Assembly: GCF_001432305.1 (NCBI RefSeq)
Contig: NZ_KQ483358.1
Coordinates: 1,000,881 to 1,064,880, forward strand
From: Curvibacter sp. PAE-UM
GTDB taxonomy: Bacteria; Pseudomonadota; Gammaproteobacteria; Burkholderiales; Burkholderiaceae_C
Reading direction: 5' to 3'
DNA length: 64,000 nt
Below, piece by piece: positions 17,067 through 26,117 of the stretch. The notes below the pieces were generated by a model that ran no database searches, was not told the DNA's origin, and worked only from the letters and a program-made list of their open reading frames with translations. Numbering within the stretch: position 1 is the first letter of the stretch; each line of letters begins with the position of its first letter. The position numbers were made by a program, and so were the translations under genes.

Positions 17067-17525
17067 ATGGCATCCCTCGGCGATCACGAATTGCAACAAT
17101 CATTTGACGCGATCGGCGTCGCGCGCTGCTGGAATCTGGCGGCCGGGCAGGTGCTGAGCCTGCGTCCGCGCGGCGCCGGTACCTTGCGCATACGGGAGGG
17201 TCGGGCCTGGGTCACGCTGGATGAGCGGCCCACCGGACATGGCCCGGACGCGGGTGACTATTTCCTGCTGGTCGGGGATCAGCTGGCGGTGGCGCCCGGG
17301 CGGCATCTGGTGCTCGAGTCGCTGGATCAGGATCTGCTGAGCTTCGAATGGCTGCCGCTTGCCCAGACCGCTGCGCGGCAGCGCGAGCCGCTGTGGCACA
17401 CACTGGGGGATCTGCATGCGGCGGTGCGGCTGGCCGGTAGTGCACTGCTGCGTCTTGTGCGCAGGCTGGCCGCCTATCCCGAAGTCCTGCTGCTGGCGGG
17501 TTACCGCGGACTGCGGCGCCGGTGA
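17067..17525 (+). CDS. DUF2917 domain protein
   Basis: A 152-residue protein. Residues about 19-95 match the DUF2917 pattern (LAAGQVLSLRPRGAGTLRIR, GRAWVTLDERPTGHGPDAGD, YFLLVGDQLAVAPGRHLVLE), a small cupin-like beta domain of unknown function common in Burkholderiales. The C-terminal part is Arg/Leu-rich and helical. AAAAGGAG precedes the start. It is divergently transcribed from the LysR gene, which may regulate it. Confidence 0.82.
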   Translation: MASLGDHELQQSFDAIGVARCWNLAAGQVLSLRPRGAGTLRIREGRAWVTLDERPTGHGPDAGDYFLLVGDQLAVAPGRHLVLESLDQDLLSFEWLPLAQTAARQREPLWHTLGDLHAAVRLAGSALLRLVRRLAAYPEVLLLAGYRGLRRR

Positions 17526-17545
17526 TCGAGTTCGAGACGCGCAGT

Positions 17546-18013
17546 TCAGGCCACGGTGTAGAACTGCATCTCCACGCGGTCCGGGCGGCGTACGCCGGTG
17601 CCGACAAAGAGCCGTTCGCTGATCCAGCCCAAGGCGGGTGACGCGGTTTCGAAACTCGGGCTGCAGCGGAAGTAGATCAACTGCGGGTCAACGGCCTCGC
17701 CGCGGATGAGTCGGCGCATCACCTCAGGCTCGGCCACGCGCACGGCCCGGTTCTGCACGAAGATCAGGTCGCCCGCATCGGTTTCCATCACATATCGTGC
17801 ATCGAGCTCCGCCAGGCGCGGATTGACGATGAGCTGGAAATCGGCGCCGCCCGGTAGCACGCGCGCGCTCCAGCCCTGGCCTCGGGCTTCGCCGCCCAGG
17901 ATGGGGATGAGGCGGCGCATGCCGTGCACGGTCTGGCCAACTTCCAGAGGGCGGTCCACCGTGACAGACAACTCGGCGAAAAATTCCAGCGAGGGGGGGG
18001 TGAGGTGCTGCAT
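17546..18013 (-). CDS. DUF3237 domain protein
   Basis: A 155-residue single-domain protein of the DUF3237 family: PSLEFFAELSVTVDRPLEVG, GGEARGQGWSARVLPGGADF, and LDARYVMETDAGDLIFVQNR. The family is a predicted beta-barrel of unknown function. It converges with the DUF2917 gene with 20 bp between stops. Its own promoter must lie in 18014-18058, where nothing clear is visible. Confidence 0.85.
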   Translation of the reverse strand: MQHLTPPSLEFFAELSVTVDRPLEVGQTVHGMRRLIPILGGEARGQGWSARVLPGGADFQLIVNPRLAELDARYVMETDAGDLIFVQNRAVRVAEPEVMRRLIRGEAVDPQLIYFRCSPSFETASPALGWISERLFVGTGVRRPDRVEMQFYTVA

Positions 18014-18058
18014 GCCGCCAGTTTAGGACACAGCGGCGCACACCGGGACTGCCTGCCT

Positions 18059-18727
18059 TCAGGCGTAGGTGATCCAGTCCGCCAGGTCCGGGCGGTCCAG
18101 GTGCGGCAGGGTGTTGTAGCTCAGCAGGCTGTGGCGCTTCGGCGTGTAGGTGAACTCGCTCACCGCACTGTTGCGGATGCGCATATTGAGTTCGATGGTC
18201 GTCTCGGGCGTGGTGCCCAGCACGTGGCCCACGGCGGTGGCGATGGGGCCGCCGCTGGAGACGATCAACACATTGCCATCAAAGTTCTTGCGCACATGGT
18301 CCAGCGCGCCGGTCACGCCGGCCAGGAAGTCGGTGTAGCTGGGCATGCCGCGCGGGCTGACCACCCCGTTCATCCACTGGCGCAGGCCGTCGCGTAGCAG
18401 ACGGAAGTGATGGCGGTAAAGCTCTGGCGTGTCCGGTTTCTGCAGGGGATGCGGGTGGATGGTCGCGATCACGGCCTCGCTGTCGTATTCGTTCAGGCCG
18501 GCCAGCGCCTGCACCGCGTTGGCATAACCTGCACCCTGCGCGATGCCGGCCCAGGTCTGCGCATGGCGGCGCAGGGTGCCGGTGAGCACGGCGTCGAAGG
18601 TGATGCCGCGTTCGCGCCAGTACTGGCCCAGGCGCTCGCTCTGCTTGCTGCCGAGTTCGCTGAGCTGGTCATAGTCGGCCGCGCCGAAAGAGGCCTGGCC
18701 GTGGCGCACGAGGTAGAGAGTTCCCAT
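18059..18727 (-). CDS. Histidine phosphatase family protein
   Basis: A 222-residue cytosolic phosphoglycerate-mutase-like phosphatase. The catalytic RHG motif is LYLVRHGQASFGAADYD (His9). The second conserved His appears in the region after VSSGGPIATAVGHVLG. It has no signal peptide, unlike the phosphatase at 13664-14236. The substrate is unknown. Confidence 0.88.
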   Translation of the reverse strand: MGTLYLVRHGQASFGAADYDQLSELGSKQSERLGQYWRERGITFDAVLTGTLRRHAQTWAGIAQGAGYANAVQALAGLNEYDSEAVIATIHPHPLQKPDTPELYRHHFRLLRDGLRQWMNGVVSPRGMPSYTDFLAGVTGALDHVRKNFDGNVLIVSSGGPIATAVGHVLGTTPETTIELNMRIRNSAVSEFTYTPKRHSLLSYNTLPHLDRPDLADWITYA

Positions 18728-18789
18728 GCAGGTGATTGTCGCAAGTCCGGCGCCTGGCGCTTGTCGCCGTGGCGACGAGCGCTATGAAT

Positions 18790-19458
18790 TCAGGAGCAAA
18801 TCTCGATCAGGCCTTTCGGCGTCTGCAACCTTGCCCGCAGGTGTGCCGGGCCGGGCTGCACAGGCAAGGCCGGCAGGTCGAGCGCGCGACAGGCCGTCGC
18901 CAGTGTGTCAGCCTGCGGGTGTTGCAATGCAAAGGACACCAGGGTGATACCGCTGGCCGGCATGGCCGCGGCCGGGTGTACCGCGCCCCACTGGATCAGC
19001 GTGGGCAGGGCGCCGTCGTACAGGCGTTGGCCATCGGCGCGCACCGTGATCTGCCACTGCAGCAGGCCTTGCGGCGTCGGACGCGATGCGGCGATGACCT
19101 CACCGCGGTCCAGGCCCTGCGCTTGCAGCGCGGCCACGGCGGCACGGGCATCGGGAACACGCGCCGCCCAGTGCGCGAGTTGGGGGCCGTCGCGCCGCAC
19201 GTGTTCCTGCAGGGCGTGGTCGTCCATGTCGAACCAGCGCCGGCGTGCCGGGCTTGGCGCCGCAGGATCGATGGCGATGATCTCGAAATAGGCCAGCGGG
19301 TAGGTGGCGCTCGCGATGCTGAAGAGCCGGTTGTGGGTGCCCATCAGCGCGTGCTGGCCGCCCGGGCCTGGCGTCACGCCCAGCGTGGCCTCGCACCAGG
19401 CCACGCCTTCGTCCAGCGAGGCGGCGATCACCACCAGGTGGTCGAGCTGCGCGCTCAA
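18790..19458 (-). CDS. Glyoxalase-like (VOC) domain protein
   Basis: A 222-residue protein starting directly with a VOC-type domain: LDHLVVIAASLDEGVAWCEA, LGVTPGPGGQHALMGTHNRL, YFEIIAIDP. It belongs to the glyoxalase_3-like group of unknown substrate. The start is TTG at 19458, overlapping the PhzF stop by 4 bases (TTGA), which supports coupling; no later ATG preserves the domain start. It is the last gene of a three-gene minus-strand unit. Confidence 0.8.
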   Translation of the reverse strand: MSAQLDHLVVIAASLDEGVAWCEATLGVTPGPGGQHALMGTHNRLFSIASATYPLAYFEIIAIDPAAPSPARRRWFDMDDHALQEHVRRDGPQLAHWAARVPDARAAVAALQAQGLDRGEVIAASRPTPQGLLQWQITVRADGQRLYDGALPTLIQWGAVHPAAAMPASGITLVSFALQHPQADTLATACRALDLPALPVQPGPAHLRARLQTPKGLIEICS

Positions 19459-20381
19459 AGCAGAACTTGCCCCGTGATGCAGGTCTGCACCTGCCCGCCC
19501 ACCCAGACCTGGCCCTGCGCATCACGCTCCAGCAGCACACGCCCGGCGCGGCCCAGGCAGGTGCCCTGCGCGGCCAGATAACGTGCCGGCAGCCGACCCT
19601 CGGCCATCAGCCACTGGGCCAGGCTGGCATTGAGGCTGCCGGTGACCGGGTCTTCGGTGATGCCCACCGGTGCGGCGAAGGCGCGCACTTCCAGGTCGGG
19701 CTCGGCCAGCAGGGGTGCATCGGCCGCGTGTTCGGCGAAGGCGCGGGTCTCGCGGCTGCTGCGTGCGATCAGCTGCACCGCGCCGCTGTCCTGCAGGAGC
19801 GCGGCCACGCCCACCTTCTGATTCAGTTCGCGCAGGCGCTGGTGGTCGGGCTCCAGCGCGAGCACCGTGTCCACGCTGTCCAGCAAGAGGCCCAGCCAGG
19901 AAGGGCCGTTGTTCAGCAGCTGTGCAGCAAGGATGTGTTGCGTGGTGATGCCCAGGGCCTGCGCCACCTGGGCCAGCAGCGCGGGTGTCGGCGTGCTGCG
20001 TGTCAGCGGCGGGGCCGCAAAGGCCAGGTGCTGGCCAGCGCGGCGGATGCTGACCAGGCCCACCGAGCATTCCTGCACGATGAGGTCGGGGTTCTTCGGC
20101 ACGCTGCCGGCTTCCAGCCAGGCATGGCAGCTGCCCAGCGTGGGGTGGCCGGCGAAGGGCAATTCGCCGCCGGGTGTGTAGATGCGCACGCGGTAGTCGG
20201 CGCCGGCTTGCGTGGGCGGCAGCAGGAAGGTGGTTTCCGAGAGATTGGTCCAGCGCGCGAAGCGCTGCATTTCGTCCTCGCTCAGGCCGCTGCCGTCCAG
20301 CACCACGGCCAGCGGGTTGCCCCAGTAGGGCGTGGCGGTGAAAACGTCGACTTGCTTGTAGGGACGTTGCAGGTGGCTCAT
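19455..20381 (-). CDS. PhzF-family isomerase
   Basis: A 308-residue two-lobed protein of the PhzF/diaminopimelate-epimerase-fold superfamily. The catalytic Glu lies in TNLSETTFLLPP and the substrate-binding loop in GGELPFAGHPTLGSCHAWLE. The second lobe carries GITEDPVTGSLNASLAQWL. Phenazine genes are absent, so phenazine synthesis is not implied; most family members act on unknown metabolites. The ATG at 20381 overlaps the aminotransferase stop (ATGA), and the stop overlaps the VOC gene start. Confidence 0.9.
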   Translation of the reverse strand: MSHLQRPYKQVDVFTATPYWGNPLAVVLDGSGLSEDEMQRFARWTNLSETTFLLPPTQAGADYRVRIYTPGGELPFAGHPTLGSCHAWLEAGSVPKNPDLIVQECSVGLVSIRRAGQHLAFAAPPLTRSTPTPALLAQVAQALGITTQHILAAQLLNNGPSWLGLLLDSVDTVLALEPDHQRLRELNQKVGVAALLQDSGAVQLIARSSRETRAFAEHAADAPLLAEPDLEVRAFAAPVGITEDPVTGSLNASLAQWLMAEGRLPARYLAAQGTCLGRAGRVLLERDAQGQVWVGGQVQTCITGQVLL

Positions 20382-21574
20382 GTCGTGTGCTCCTGGATGA
20401 CCATGGCGAGTGCGGCCACGCCGCGTTCGATCTCTTCTTCGCTGGCCGTGACAAATGACAGGCGCAGGGTGCGTGCATCGGGCGCCCCGGCGTAGAAGGC
20501 CGCGCCCGGCACATAGGCCACGCCGCGCGCCACCGCTTTTGGCAGCAGGGCCGTGGCGTCCAGGCCCGCGGGCAGGCGGGCCCAGAGGAACATGCCGCCC
20601 ACGGGCCGGTTCCATGTGACACCGGCGGGCATGTGCCGGGCCAGCGCCGCCAGCATCGCGTCGCGCTGAGCCTTGTAGAGCGCACGGATGCGCGGCACGT
20701 GGCGATCGAGAAAACCGTCTTTCATGACCTCGGCCACCACGCGCTGGTTGAAACCCGGGCTGTGCAGGTCGGCCGCCTGTTTGGCCTGCAGCAGCTTGGG
20801 GAACACCTCCTTGGGCGCCACCAGATAACCCAGGCGCAGGCTGGGTGCCAGCACCTTGGAGAAGGAGCCGAGGTAGATGCAACCCTGCGGGTTACGCGCC
20901 GTCAGCGGCGCGGGCGGCGGCTGGTCGAACCAGAGCTCGCCATAGGGGTTGTCTTCGAGCAGGGGCAGGGCCAGCTCGGTGGCCGTGCTGCTCAGCGCCG
21001 CGCGCCGCGCCTCGCTCATCATGCGGCCGCTGGGGTTCTGGAAGTTGGGCAGCACGTACATGAAACGCGCCGGTGTGCCGGCCGCCTGCGCCTGGCGCAG
21101 CGCGGCGATGTCCACCCCCTCGTCGTCACTGGCCACGCTGTGCACCTGCGGCTCCATGGGTGCGAAGGCCTGCAGGGCGCCGAGGTAGGTGGGTGTTTCC
21201 ACCAGGATGCGGCTGCCGGCGTCGATCAGCACCTTGGCTGCGAGGTCCAGGCCCTGTTGCGAACCGGTGGTGATGAGCACCTGCGCCGGGTCCACCTTCC
21301 AGGGCAGCCCGGCCGCCACCATCTCGCGCAGCGGGCCGTAGCCTTCGCTGGCCGCGTACTGCAGCGCGGCCTGGGCGTCGTCGCGCAGCACGCGCGCGCA
21401 GGCTTGCTCGAATTCTGCGACCGGAAAGGTCTTGGGCGAGGGCAGTCCACCGGCAAAGCTGATGATGCCGGGTTGCTCGGTGAGCTTGAGCAGTTCACGC
21501 AGCACCGAGGGGTTCATCAGCGCGGCGCGCGAGGACAGCACCCACGGCGAGTTGGAGGGGGTGCTCGGCTTCAT
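20378..21574 (-). CDS. PLP-dependent aminotransferase class I/II (LysN/MocR-like without HTH)
   Basis: A 398-residue fold-type I aminotransferase. The Schiff-base lysine is K240 in LGSFSKVLAPSLRLGY. Other landmarks are PGIISFAGGLPSPKTFP and LLEDNPYGELWF. It resembles 2-aminoadipate transaminases and the catalytic half of MocR regulators; the exact substrate is undetermined. Its ATG overlaps the TGA of a truncated transporter remnant (21571-21711), showing that it once followed an intact transporter gene. Confidence 0.92.
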   Translation of the reverse strand: MKPSTPSNSPWVLSSRAALMNPSVLRELLKLTEQPGIISFAGGLPSPKTFPVAEFEQACARVLRDDAQAALQYAASEGYGPLREMVAAGLPWKVDPAQVLITTGSQQGLDLAAKVLIDAGSRILVETPTYLGALQAFAPMEPQVHSVASDDEGVDIAALRQAQAAGTPARFMYVLPNFQNPSGRMMSEARRAALSSTATELALPLLEDNPYGELWFDQPPPAPLTARNPQGCIYLGSFSKVLAPSLRLGYLVAPKEVFPKLLQAKQAADLHSPGFNQRVVAEVMKDGFLDRHVPRIRALYKAQRDAMLAALARHMPAGVTWNRPVGGMFLWARLPAGLDATALLPKAVARGVAYVPGAAFYAGAPDARTLRLSFVTASEEEIERGVAALAMVIQEHTT

Positions 21575-21711
21575 GGTGTGCTTCCTTGTGTTTCAGAGAG
21601 ACGGGTGAGGGCCCTGCCCACAGGCATTTTGCGCCCGGCAAAGACGACGGCGATCACGGCCAGGCTGAAGCCCAGCGTGAGGACGTCCAGTGGTTCGCCC
21701 AGCAGGATCAT
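21571..21711 (-). pseudogene. C-terminal remnant of a DMT (EamA) transporter
   Basis: The 46 codons from the ATG at 21711 encode MILLGEPLDVLTLGFSLAVI followed by AVVFAGRKMPVGRAL. This matches the final transmembrane segment and positively charged tail of EamA-family drug/metabolite transporters (LGEP box then a last helix). The frame continues upstream for a few homologous-looking residues (PTLVA) and then loses resemblance. Its TGA overlaps the aminotransferase ATG as ATGA. The first roughly 250 codons of the transporter are missing; the tail may persist because its translation is coupled to the aminotransferase. Confidence 0.7.
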
Positions 21712-21770
21712 GGCGACGAGCGTGGGGAGGCGGGGCGTGCATCGCACCGACTTTAACGCGCTGCGCCGGC

Positions 21771-22919
21771 TCAGTTCGACAGGGTGGCCAGTGCGTGCAG
21801 CAGGGCACGGTTCACGTCTTCGGGCGTATAGCCGTAGCTTTCGCAGAGCAGGCGCGTGGCCCGGGTATCGGCCAGTTCGAGCGAGCGAGCCAGTTGCAGG
21901 GCCGGGTGGTAGGGGCCGCTGTGTTCCAGCAGGGCCTGCAGGATGCGCTGCGACAGGGGCAGGCGTTGCAGTACCGCGGCCAGGGGTTCGCCCAGCAGGC
22001 GGTCGAGCTGCGAGAACAGGCCGCAGAGCTGGACCTCGCGGCGCAAATCCTCTTCGTCACCGGCGTCGAGCAGGTGTTCGAGCACGCGCGCACGCGCGAC
22101 CATGCCCAGGCGTACGGGTTGCAGGTCCGGCTCGTTGGTCGCCTGCGGTAGCTGGCCCAGCAGCCAGGCCTGCACGTGCTTGAGGCCCCAGACCTGCAGG
22201 CCGCGCTGCAGGGTGTCGATCTGACCGCGCAGCTGCGCCGCCGCGGTGTTGACGTGCTGCAGGAAGCGGTAGGCCAGCAGCGGGTCGGCGCTGAGCAGGG
22301 TTTCGATGCGGTCCAGGTCCGCGTCGTCGTCGATCGCGCGCACCACGCGGCTGATCGCCGTGCGGTCGGGTTGCCGGGCCTGGGCGCTCAGGCTGTGCAG
22401 CACATCCTCGACGGGCCAGCCGGCAACGGCCCAGGCGGCGTGCTGGTCGAGTGCGGTGTCGGTCTGCGCGCGGTGGCCGCTGCCCAGCACGATCTGACCC
22501 GGGGACAGGGCCGCCTGCGCCTCGTCCGTGAGGTACACACCGGGGCGCTTGGCAGGCGGCGTGGTGTCGGCGGGCGGGCGGCCCGGCCAGACCAGGGGCA
22601 GGCCGCGCGCCTGGGCCTGCAGCGCGCGCGGGCGCAGCACGGCATCGCTTTGCACCTCGGGCGGCAGCACCAGCCAGGGGCCATCGGCGCGACCGTGCGC
22701 CAGCAGGTCGAGCAGCAGCAGGGGGTGGCCCACACGCAGCAGCAGCTGGGGCGCACGCATCGGCCAGAGTTCGGCCAGCGTGGACAGCAGGTGGCGGGCA
22801 TCGATGCCACCGGTCTCGGGCAGGGGCTCGGCGTGCAGCTCGACCGCTGCGATCTCGCGCCGGTGGTTCCAGAGGAAGCGGTAGCCCAGGGTGAGCTGGT
22901 CCAGGACGGAGGCGCTCAT
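21771..22919 (-). CDS. HDOD-domain signalling protein (YuxH-like)
   Basis: A 382-residue protein. Residues about 180-375 form an HDOD domain (ETLLSADPLLAYRFLQHVN, GLQVWGLKHVQAWLLGQL). The N-terminal half looks like a highly degenerate EAL-type fold (YRFLWNHRREIAAVELHAEP) without catalytic motifs, as in YuxH-like proteins. Such proteins act in signalling and motility control. It follows flgL by 38 bp on the same strand and may be transcribed with the flagellar operon. Confidence 0.85.
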   Translation of the reverse strand: MSASVLDQLTLGYRFLWNHRREIAAVELHAEPLPETGGIDARHLLSTLAELWPMRAPQLLLRVGHPLLLLDLLAHGRADGPWLVLPPEVQSDAVLRPRALQAQARGLPLVWPGRPPADTTPPAKRPGVYLTDEAQAALSPGQIVLGSGHRAQTDTALDQHAAWAVAGWPVEDVLHSLSAQARQPDRTAISRVVRAIDDDADLDRIETLLSADPLLAYRFLQHVNTAAAQLRGQIDTLQRGLQVWGLKHVQAWLLGQLPQATNEPDLQPVRLGMVARARVLEHLLDAGDEEDLRREVQLCGLFSQLDRLLGEPLAAVLQRLPLSQRILQALLEHSGPYHPALQLARSLELADTRATRLLCESYGYTPEDVNRALLHALATLSN

Positions 22920-22957
22920 GCCGTGCAGTGCAGGAGGTGCAAGAGGGTGCGGGCGGC

Positions 22958-24172
22958 TCAGCCCAGGTAGTTGAACAGCGAGAGGCGCTGGATCTGGGCG
23001 TAGGTCTTGAGCGCCGCGTCGTAGCCGGTCTGCTGGTTCTGGAATTCGGAGATGCCCTTGATCATGTCCATGTCCTCGGCGCGCGAGCGGTCGGCGGCGA
23101 GCTGGATGCTCTTTTCCTCCTGCGTGCCTTCGATGATGTCGGCGCGCTTGAGCAGTTCGCCGGCCTGGCTGCGGGCCGATTGCACGCGTTCCATGCCGCT
23201 GTCGATCTGGGACAGCGCCAGCGAGAGGTCCTGCGCCAGCTGGTGGCCGTTGCCGGCGCCGCTGATGGCGGTGATGGCCTGGTCCAGCAGGGCGAAGAGG
23301 TCGTCGCGTGTGCTGGGGGTGACGTTGACGGTGTCGCCGTTGGCTGGCACGCCGCGTGCGACAAAGGTCAGGCCGTCGAAGGCGATGTCCTGGCCGTCGG
23401 TGTAGGGCTGGGCCGTGAGGACCGGTGTGGTCGTGATGGGCAGCACCACCGTGGTCATGGAAACGTCATAGGTGGTCACCGGTGGCACGGTGGCGCTGAC
23501 GTTGAAGGTGACGGTGTAGTTGTTGCCGGTGAGCAGCGAGGGGTCGGCGATCTGGCCGACGTCGGTCCACAGCTCGCCGGTGTTGGTCCCGCCCAGGGCC
23601 ATGTTGAACACGCCGTTGCCGGTGGGTACGCTCATCCACACGGCCTGGCCGTCCATGGTGCCGGGGATGGAGACGGCGGTGCTGGCGCGCGAGCCCGGGA
23701 TGCCGTTGTAGACCACGCCCGCGGGCACATCGACGAAGGGTTGCGAGGCGCTGCCCAGGCCGCTGAACAGCGGGATGCCGTTGGTGTCCTTCTTGTTGGC
23801 GTAGGTGAAGAGCTGGTCGCGCAGGCCCGCCATTTCCTCGGCAATGCTGCGGCGGTCCGACGGGTTGTAGGCCGCGTCGCCGGCGCTCACCATGAGCTGG
23901 CGGATGGTCTGCAGCAGTTCGATGCTGTTGCCCAGCGTGCCTTCGGCCATGGCCACCGAGTTGCGCTGCAGGTTCAGGGCCCGCACCTCCACGTCCACAC
24001 GCGTGGAGCGCGTCAGGGCGCGTTCGGCCTGGGCCGCGCCGGTGGGGTCGTCGCTGGGGCGCACCACCTTCTTGCCGGCCGAGAGTTTCTCCTGCAGGTC
24101 GGCCAGGCCGGCCTGCCGGTTGGTGATGTTGGCCAGGGTGTTGTCGTAGGTATTGGCGGTGGCGAGTCTCAT
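22958..24172 (-). CDS. flgL: Flagellar hook-associated protein 3 (FlgL)
   Basis: A 404-residue junction protein between hook-filament adaptor FlgK and the flagellin filament. The flagellin-like N-terminal helix (MRLATANTYDNTLANITNRQ, with SAGKKVVRPSDDP) and C-terminal helix (QNQQTGYDAALKTYAQIQRL, ending LFNYLG) pack into the D0/D1 core. The centre is Thr/Val-rich and variable. It is exported by the type III flagellar apparatus. It lies 22 bp after flgK at the end of the flgB-L run. Confidence 0.96.
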   Translation of the reverse strand: MRLATANTYDNTLANITNRQAGLADLQEKLSAGKKVVRPSDDPTGAAQAERALTRSTRVDVEVRALNLQRNSVAMAEGTLGNSIELLQTIRQLMVSAGDAAYNPSDRRSIAEEMAGLRDQLFTYANKKDTNGIPLFSGLGSASQPFVDVPAGVVYNGIPGSRASTAVSIPGTMDGQAVWMSVPTGNGVFNMALGGTNTGELWTDVGQIADPSLLTGNNYTVTFNVSATVPPVTTYDVSMTTVVLPITTTPVLTAQPYTDGQDIAFDGLTFVARGVPANGDTVNVTPSTRDDLFALLDQAITAISGAGNGHQLAQDLSLALSQIDSGMERVQSARSQAGELLKRADIIEGTQEEKSIQLAADRSRAEDMDMIKGISEFQNQQTGYDAALKTYAQIQRLSLFNYLG

Positions 24173-24194
24173 GGCTCAGTCCTTGCGGTACGCA

Positions 24195-26117
24195 TCAGCG
24201 CGAGAAAGAGGCCAGCAGGGTGTCGAAGATGTTCTGCGCGATCTGCATCATCTTGCCGGCGGCCTGGTAGGCCTGCTGGTACTGGATCATGCGGGCCGCC
24301 TCTTCGTCCAGGTTGACGCCGGCCACGCTGGTGCGGTCCTTCTCGATGTTGGTCGCGATGTTGCCCGACACGATGGAGGCCTGCTCGGCCCCCTGCACCT
24401 TGGTGCCGATCTCGGCGATCAGGCTGGCGTAGCCGTCGGTCAGCGGGCCGCCGTCGAACAGGGCCAGGTCGCGCAGGTCCAGCATGGCCTTGGCGTTGTT
24501 GCCGTCGAGCAGCGGGTAGGGGTTGGCGTCCACGGTGTAGGTGTCGCCGATCTGCGGAATGCCCTTGAGCGTGAGCGACCAGCCCGTCAGCGGCGCCACG
24601 GCGGGGGTGGTGTATTCGATGGGCTGCCCCGGCACGTAGTTGTGCACGGTGGCGCCGGTGTCGGAGCGCGTGTAGGTGCCCGGGCCGGTGAAGGTTAGGG
24701 TGACGGCCGGCGGAATCGGTACCGTGCGCACCGCCAGGCCCTGCAAGGCCAGCGCGCCGGTATTGGTGGTGCCGGCGCTGGCCGCGATGGGGCTGGCCAT
24801 GGCCAGTTCCTTGGGCGAGGAAAAGGCGGTGTTGATGCTGCGCGAGGCGGTGGCGAAGGGCGTGATCACGAAGCGGTCGCCGGCCGCTGCTGCAGGTCCG
24901 CTGCGCAGGATCTCGAAGCCGTCGAGCAGCACCGGGTTGGTGGCACCGAAGTCGAAGGCGGTCTGCACGCCGTCGGACAGGCGGGTGATGGTGCCGGTGG
25001 TGGCCGTGGCGAAGGAGAACTCGTAGTTGCTGGCCAGGAAGGAGGTCGTGCCCGAGGGGTTGGCCTGGATGCTGACGCCCAGCGTGGCGCCGCCCGTGTT
25101 GGCTGAGGACGCGTAGCCGTTGGGGAGGGTCGACAGGTTGAACAGCGGATTGCCGGCGTTGCCGTTGAGGTCCAGGCCCAGGGCCTGTTGCTCGTTCATC
25201 TTGGTGCCGATGGCCAGGGCCATGCGGCCCAGCAGGTTGGAGGCGTCGACCAGGTCCTTGTTCTGGAAGCGCAGCAGGCCGGCGACTTCGCCGCCGCCCA
25301 GCATGGACTCTTCGAGGATGCGGGACACGCCGCCCACCGTGATGGCCAGCTTGACCTTGGCCGGATCGCCGAACTCGTCCTCGACCACGGACACCGGCGA
25401 GACCGTCTTGCCCAGCACCAGCGGCTGGCTGCCGGCCAGGAAGATGCTCAGGCTGCCGTCGTCGGCCTTGATGTTGGTGGTCTGGACATATTTGTTGAGG
25501 TCGCGGATCAGCTGGTCGCGCTGGTCCAGCAGGTCGTTGGGCGTGTGGCCGCTGCCCATCGCAATTGCGATCTGCTCGTTGGTCTTGGCGATCTGGCCGG
25601 CCAGGTTGTTGATGGCGGTGGCGTCGATCTTGAGCTGGCTGGTGGTGCCCATGCGCAGTTCGTTGATCGCTTCGGCGGTCGAGCGGAAGCGGTGCGCCAT
25701 CTCGTCGGCCCGCGCCAGCGCCACCGCGCGCGCGGTCAGGTCGGTCGGCGCATTGGTGATGTCGGAGTAGGCGTTGAGCATGTCGCTGACCGACGCGCCC
25801 AGGCCGTTGGGGCCGCTCGGGAACAGGCTCTCGAGCTGCTGCATGTAGCTGTAGCGCGTGGCGTCGCTGGAGGCCACGGCCTGCGAGGTGGCGGCCTGGC
25901 GCGTGAGGAACTCGTCGTACAGGCGCCGCACCGTCAGGGTCTCGACGCCCTTGCCGTAATACCCGCTGCCGGTGAACTGGCCCGGGACGTTGGACAGCAC
26001 CACGGCCTGGCGCGTGTAGCCGGGCGTGTTGACGTTGGCGATGTTGTTGCTGATCGTCTGCAGCGCGTTCTGGTTGGCGGTCAGCGCGGTCACGCCGATG
26101 TTGATGATGCCGCTCAT
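24195..26117 (-). CDS. flgK: Flagellar hook-associated protein 1 (FlgK)
   Basis: A 640-residue first hook-filament junction protein. The N-terminus (MSGIINIGVTALTANQNALQ, TISNNIANVNTPGYTRQAVV) has the rod/hook-family signature, and the C-terminus (LDEEAARMIQYQQAYQAAGK, QIAQNIFDTLLASF) forms the other half of D0. The length is in the upper range for the family, due to a Thr/Gly-rich centre. Its ATG overlaps the flgJ stop (ATGA). Confidence 0.97.
   Translation of the reverse strand: MSGIINIGVTALTANQNALQTISNNIANVNTPGYTRQAVVLSNVPGQFTGSGYYGKGVETLTVRRLYDEFLTRQAATSQAVASSDATRYSYMQQLESLFPSGPNGLGASVSDMLNAYSDITNAPTDLTARAVALARADEMAHRFRSTAEAINELRMGTTSQLKIDATAINNLAGQIAKTNEQIAIAMGSGHTPNDLLDQRDQLIRDLNKYVQTTNIKADDGSLSIFLAGSQPLVLGKTVSPVSVVEDEFGDPAKVKLAITVGGVSRILEESMLGGGEVAGLLRFQNKDLVDASNLLGRMALAIGTKMNEQQALGLDLNGNAGNPLFNLSTLPNGYASSANTGGATLGVSIQANPSGTTSFLASNYEFSFATATTGTITRLSDGVQTAFDFGATNPVLLDGFEILRSGPAAAAGDRFVITPFATASRSINTAFSSPKELAMASPIAASAGTTNTGALALQGLAVRTVPIPPAVTLTFTGPGTYTRSDTGATVHNYVPGQPIEYTTPAVAPLTGWSLTLKGIPQIGDTYTVDANPYPLLDGNNAKAMLDLRDLALFDGGPLTDGYASLIAEIGTKVQGAEQASIVSGNIATNIEKDRTSVAGVNLDEEAARMIQYQQAYQAAGKMMQIAQNIFDTLLASFSR

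Noticed and set aside
19455-20381. Phenazine biosynthesis locus
   Set aside because: PhzF-like proteins are widespread outside phenazine pathways and no other phz gene is present.
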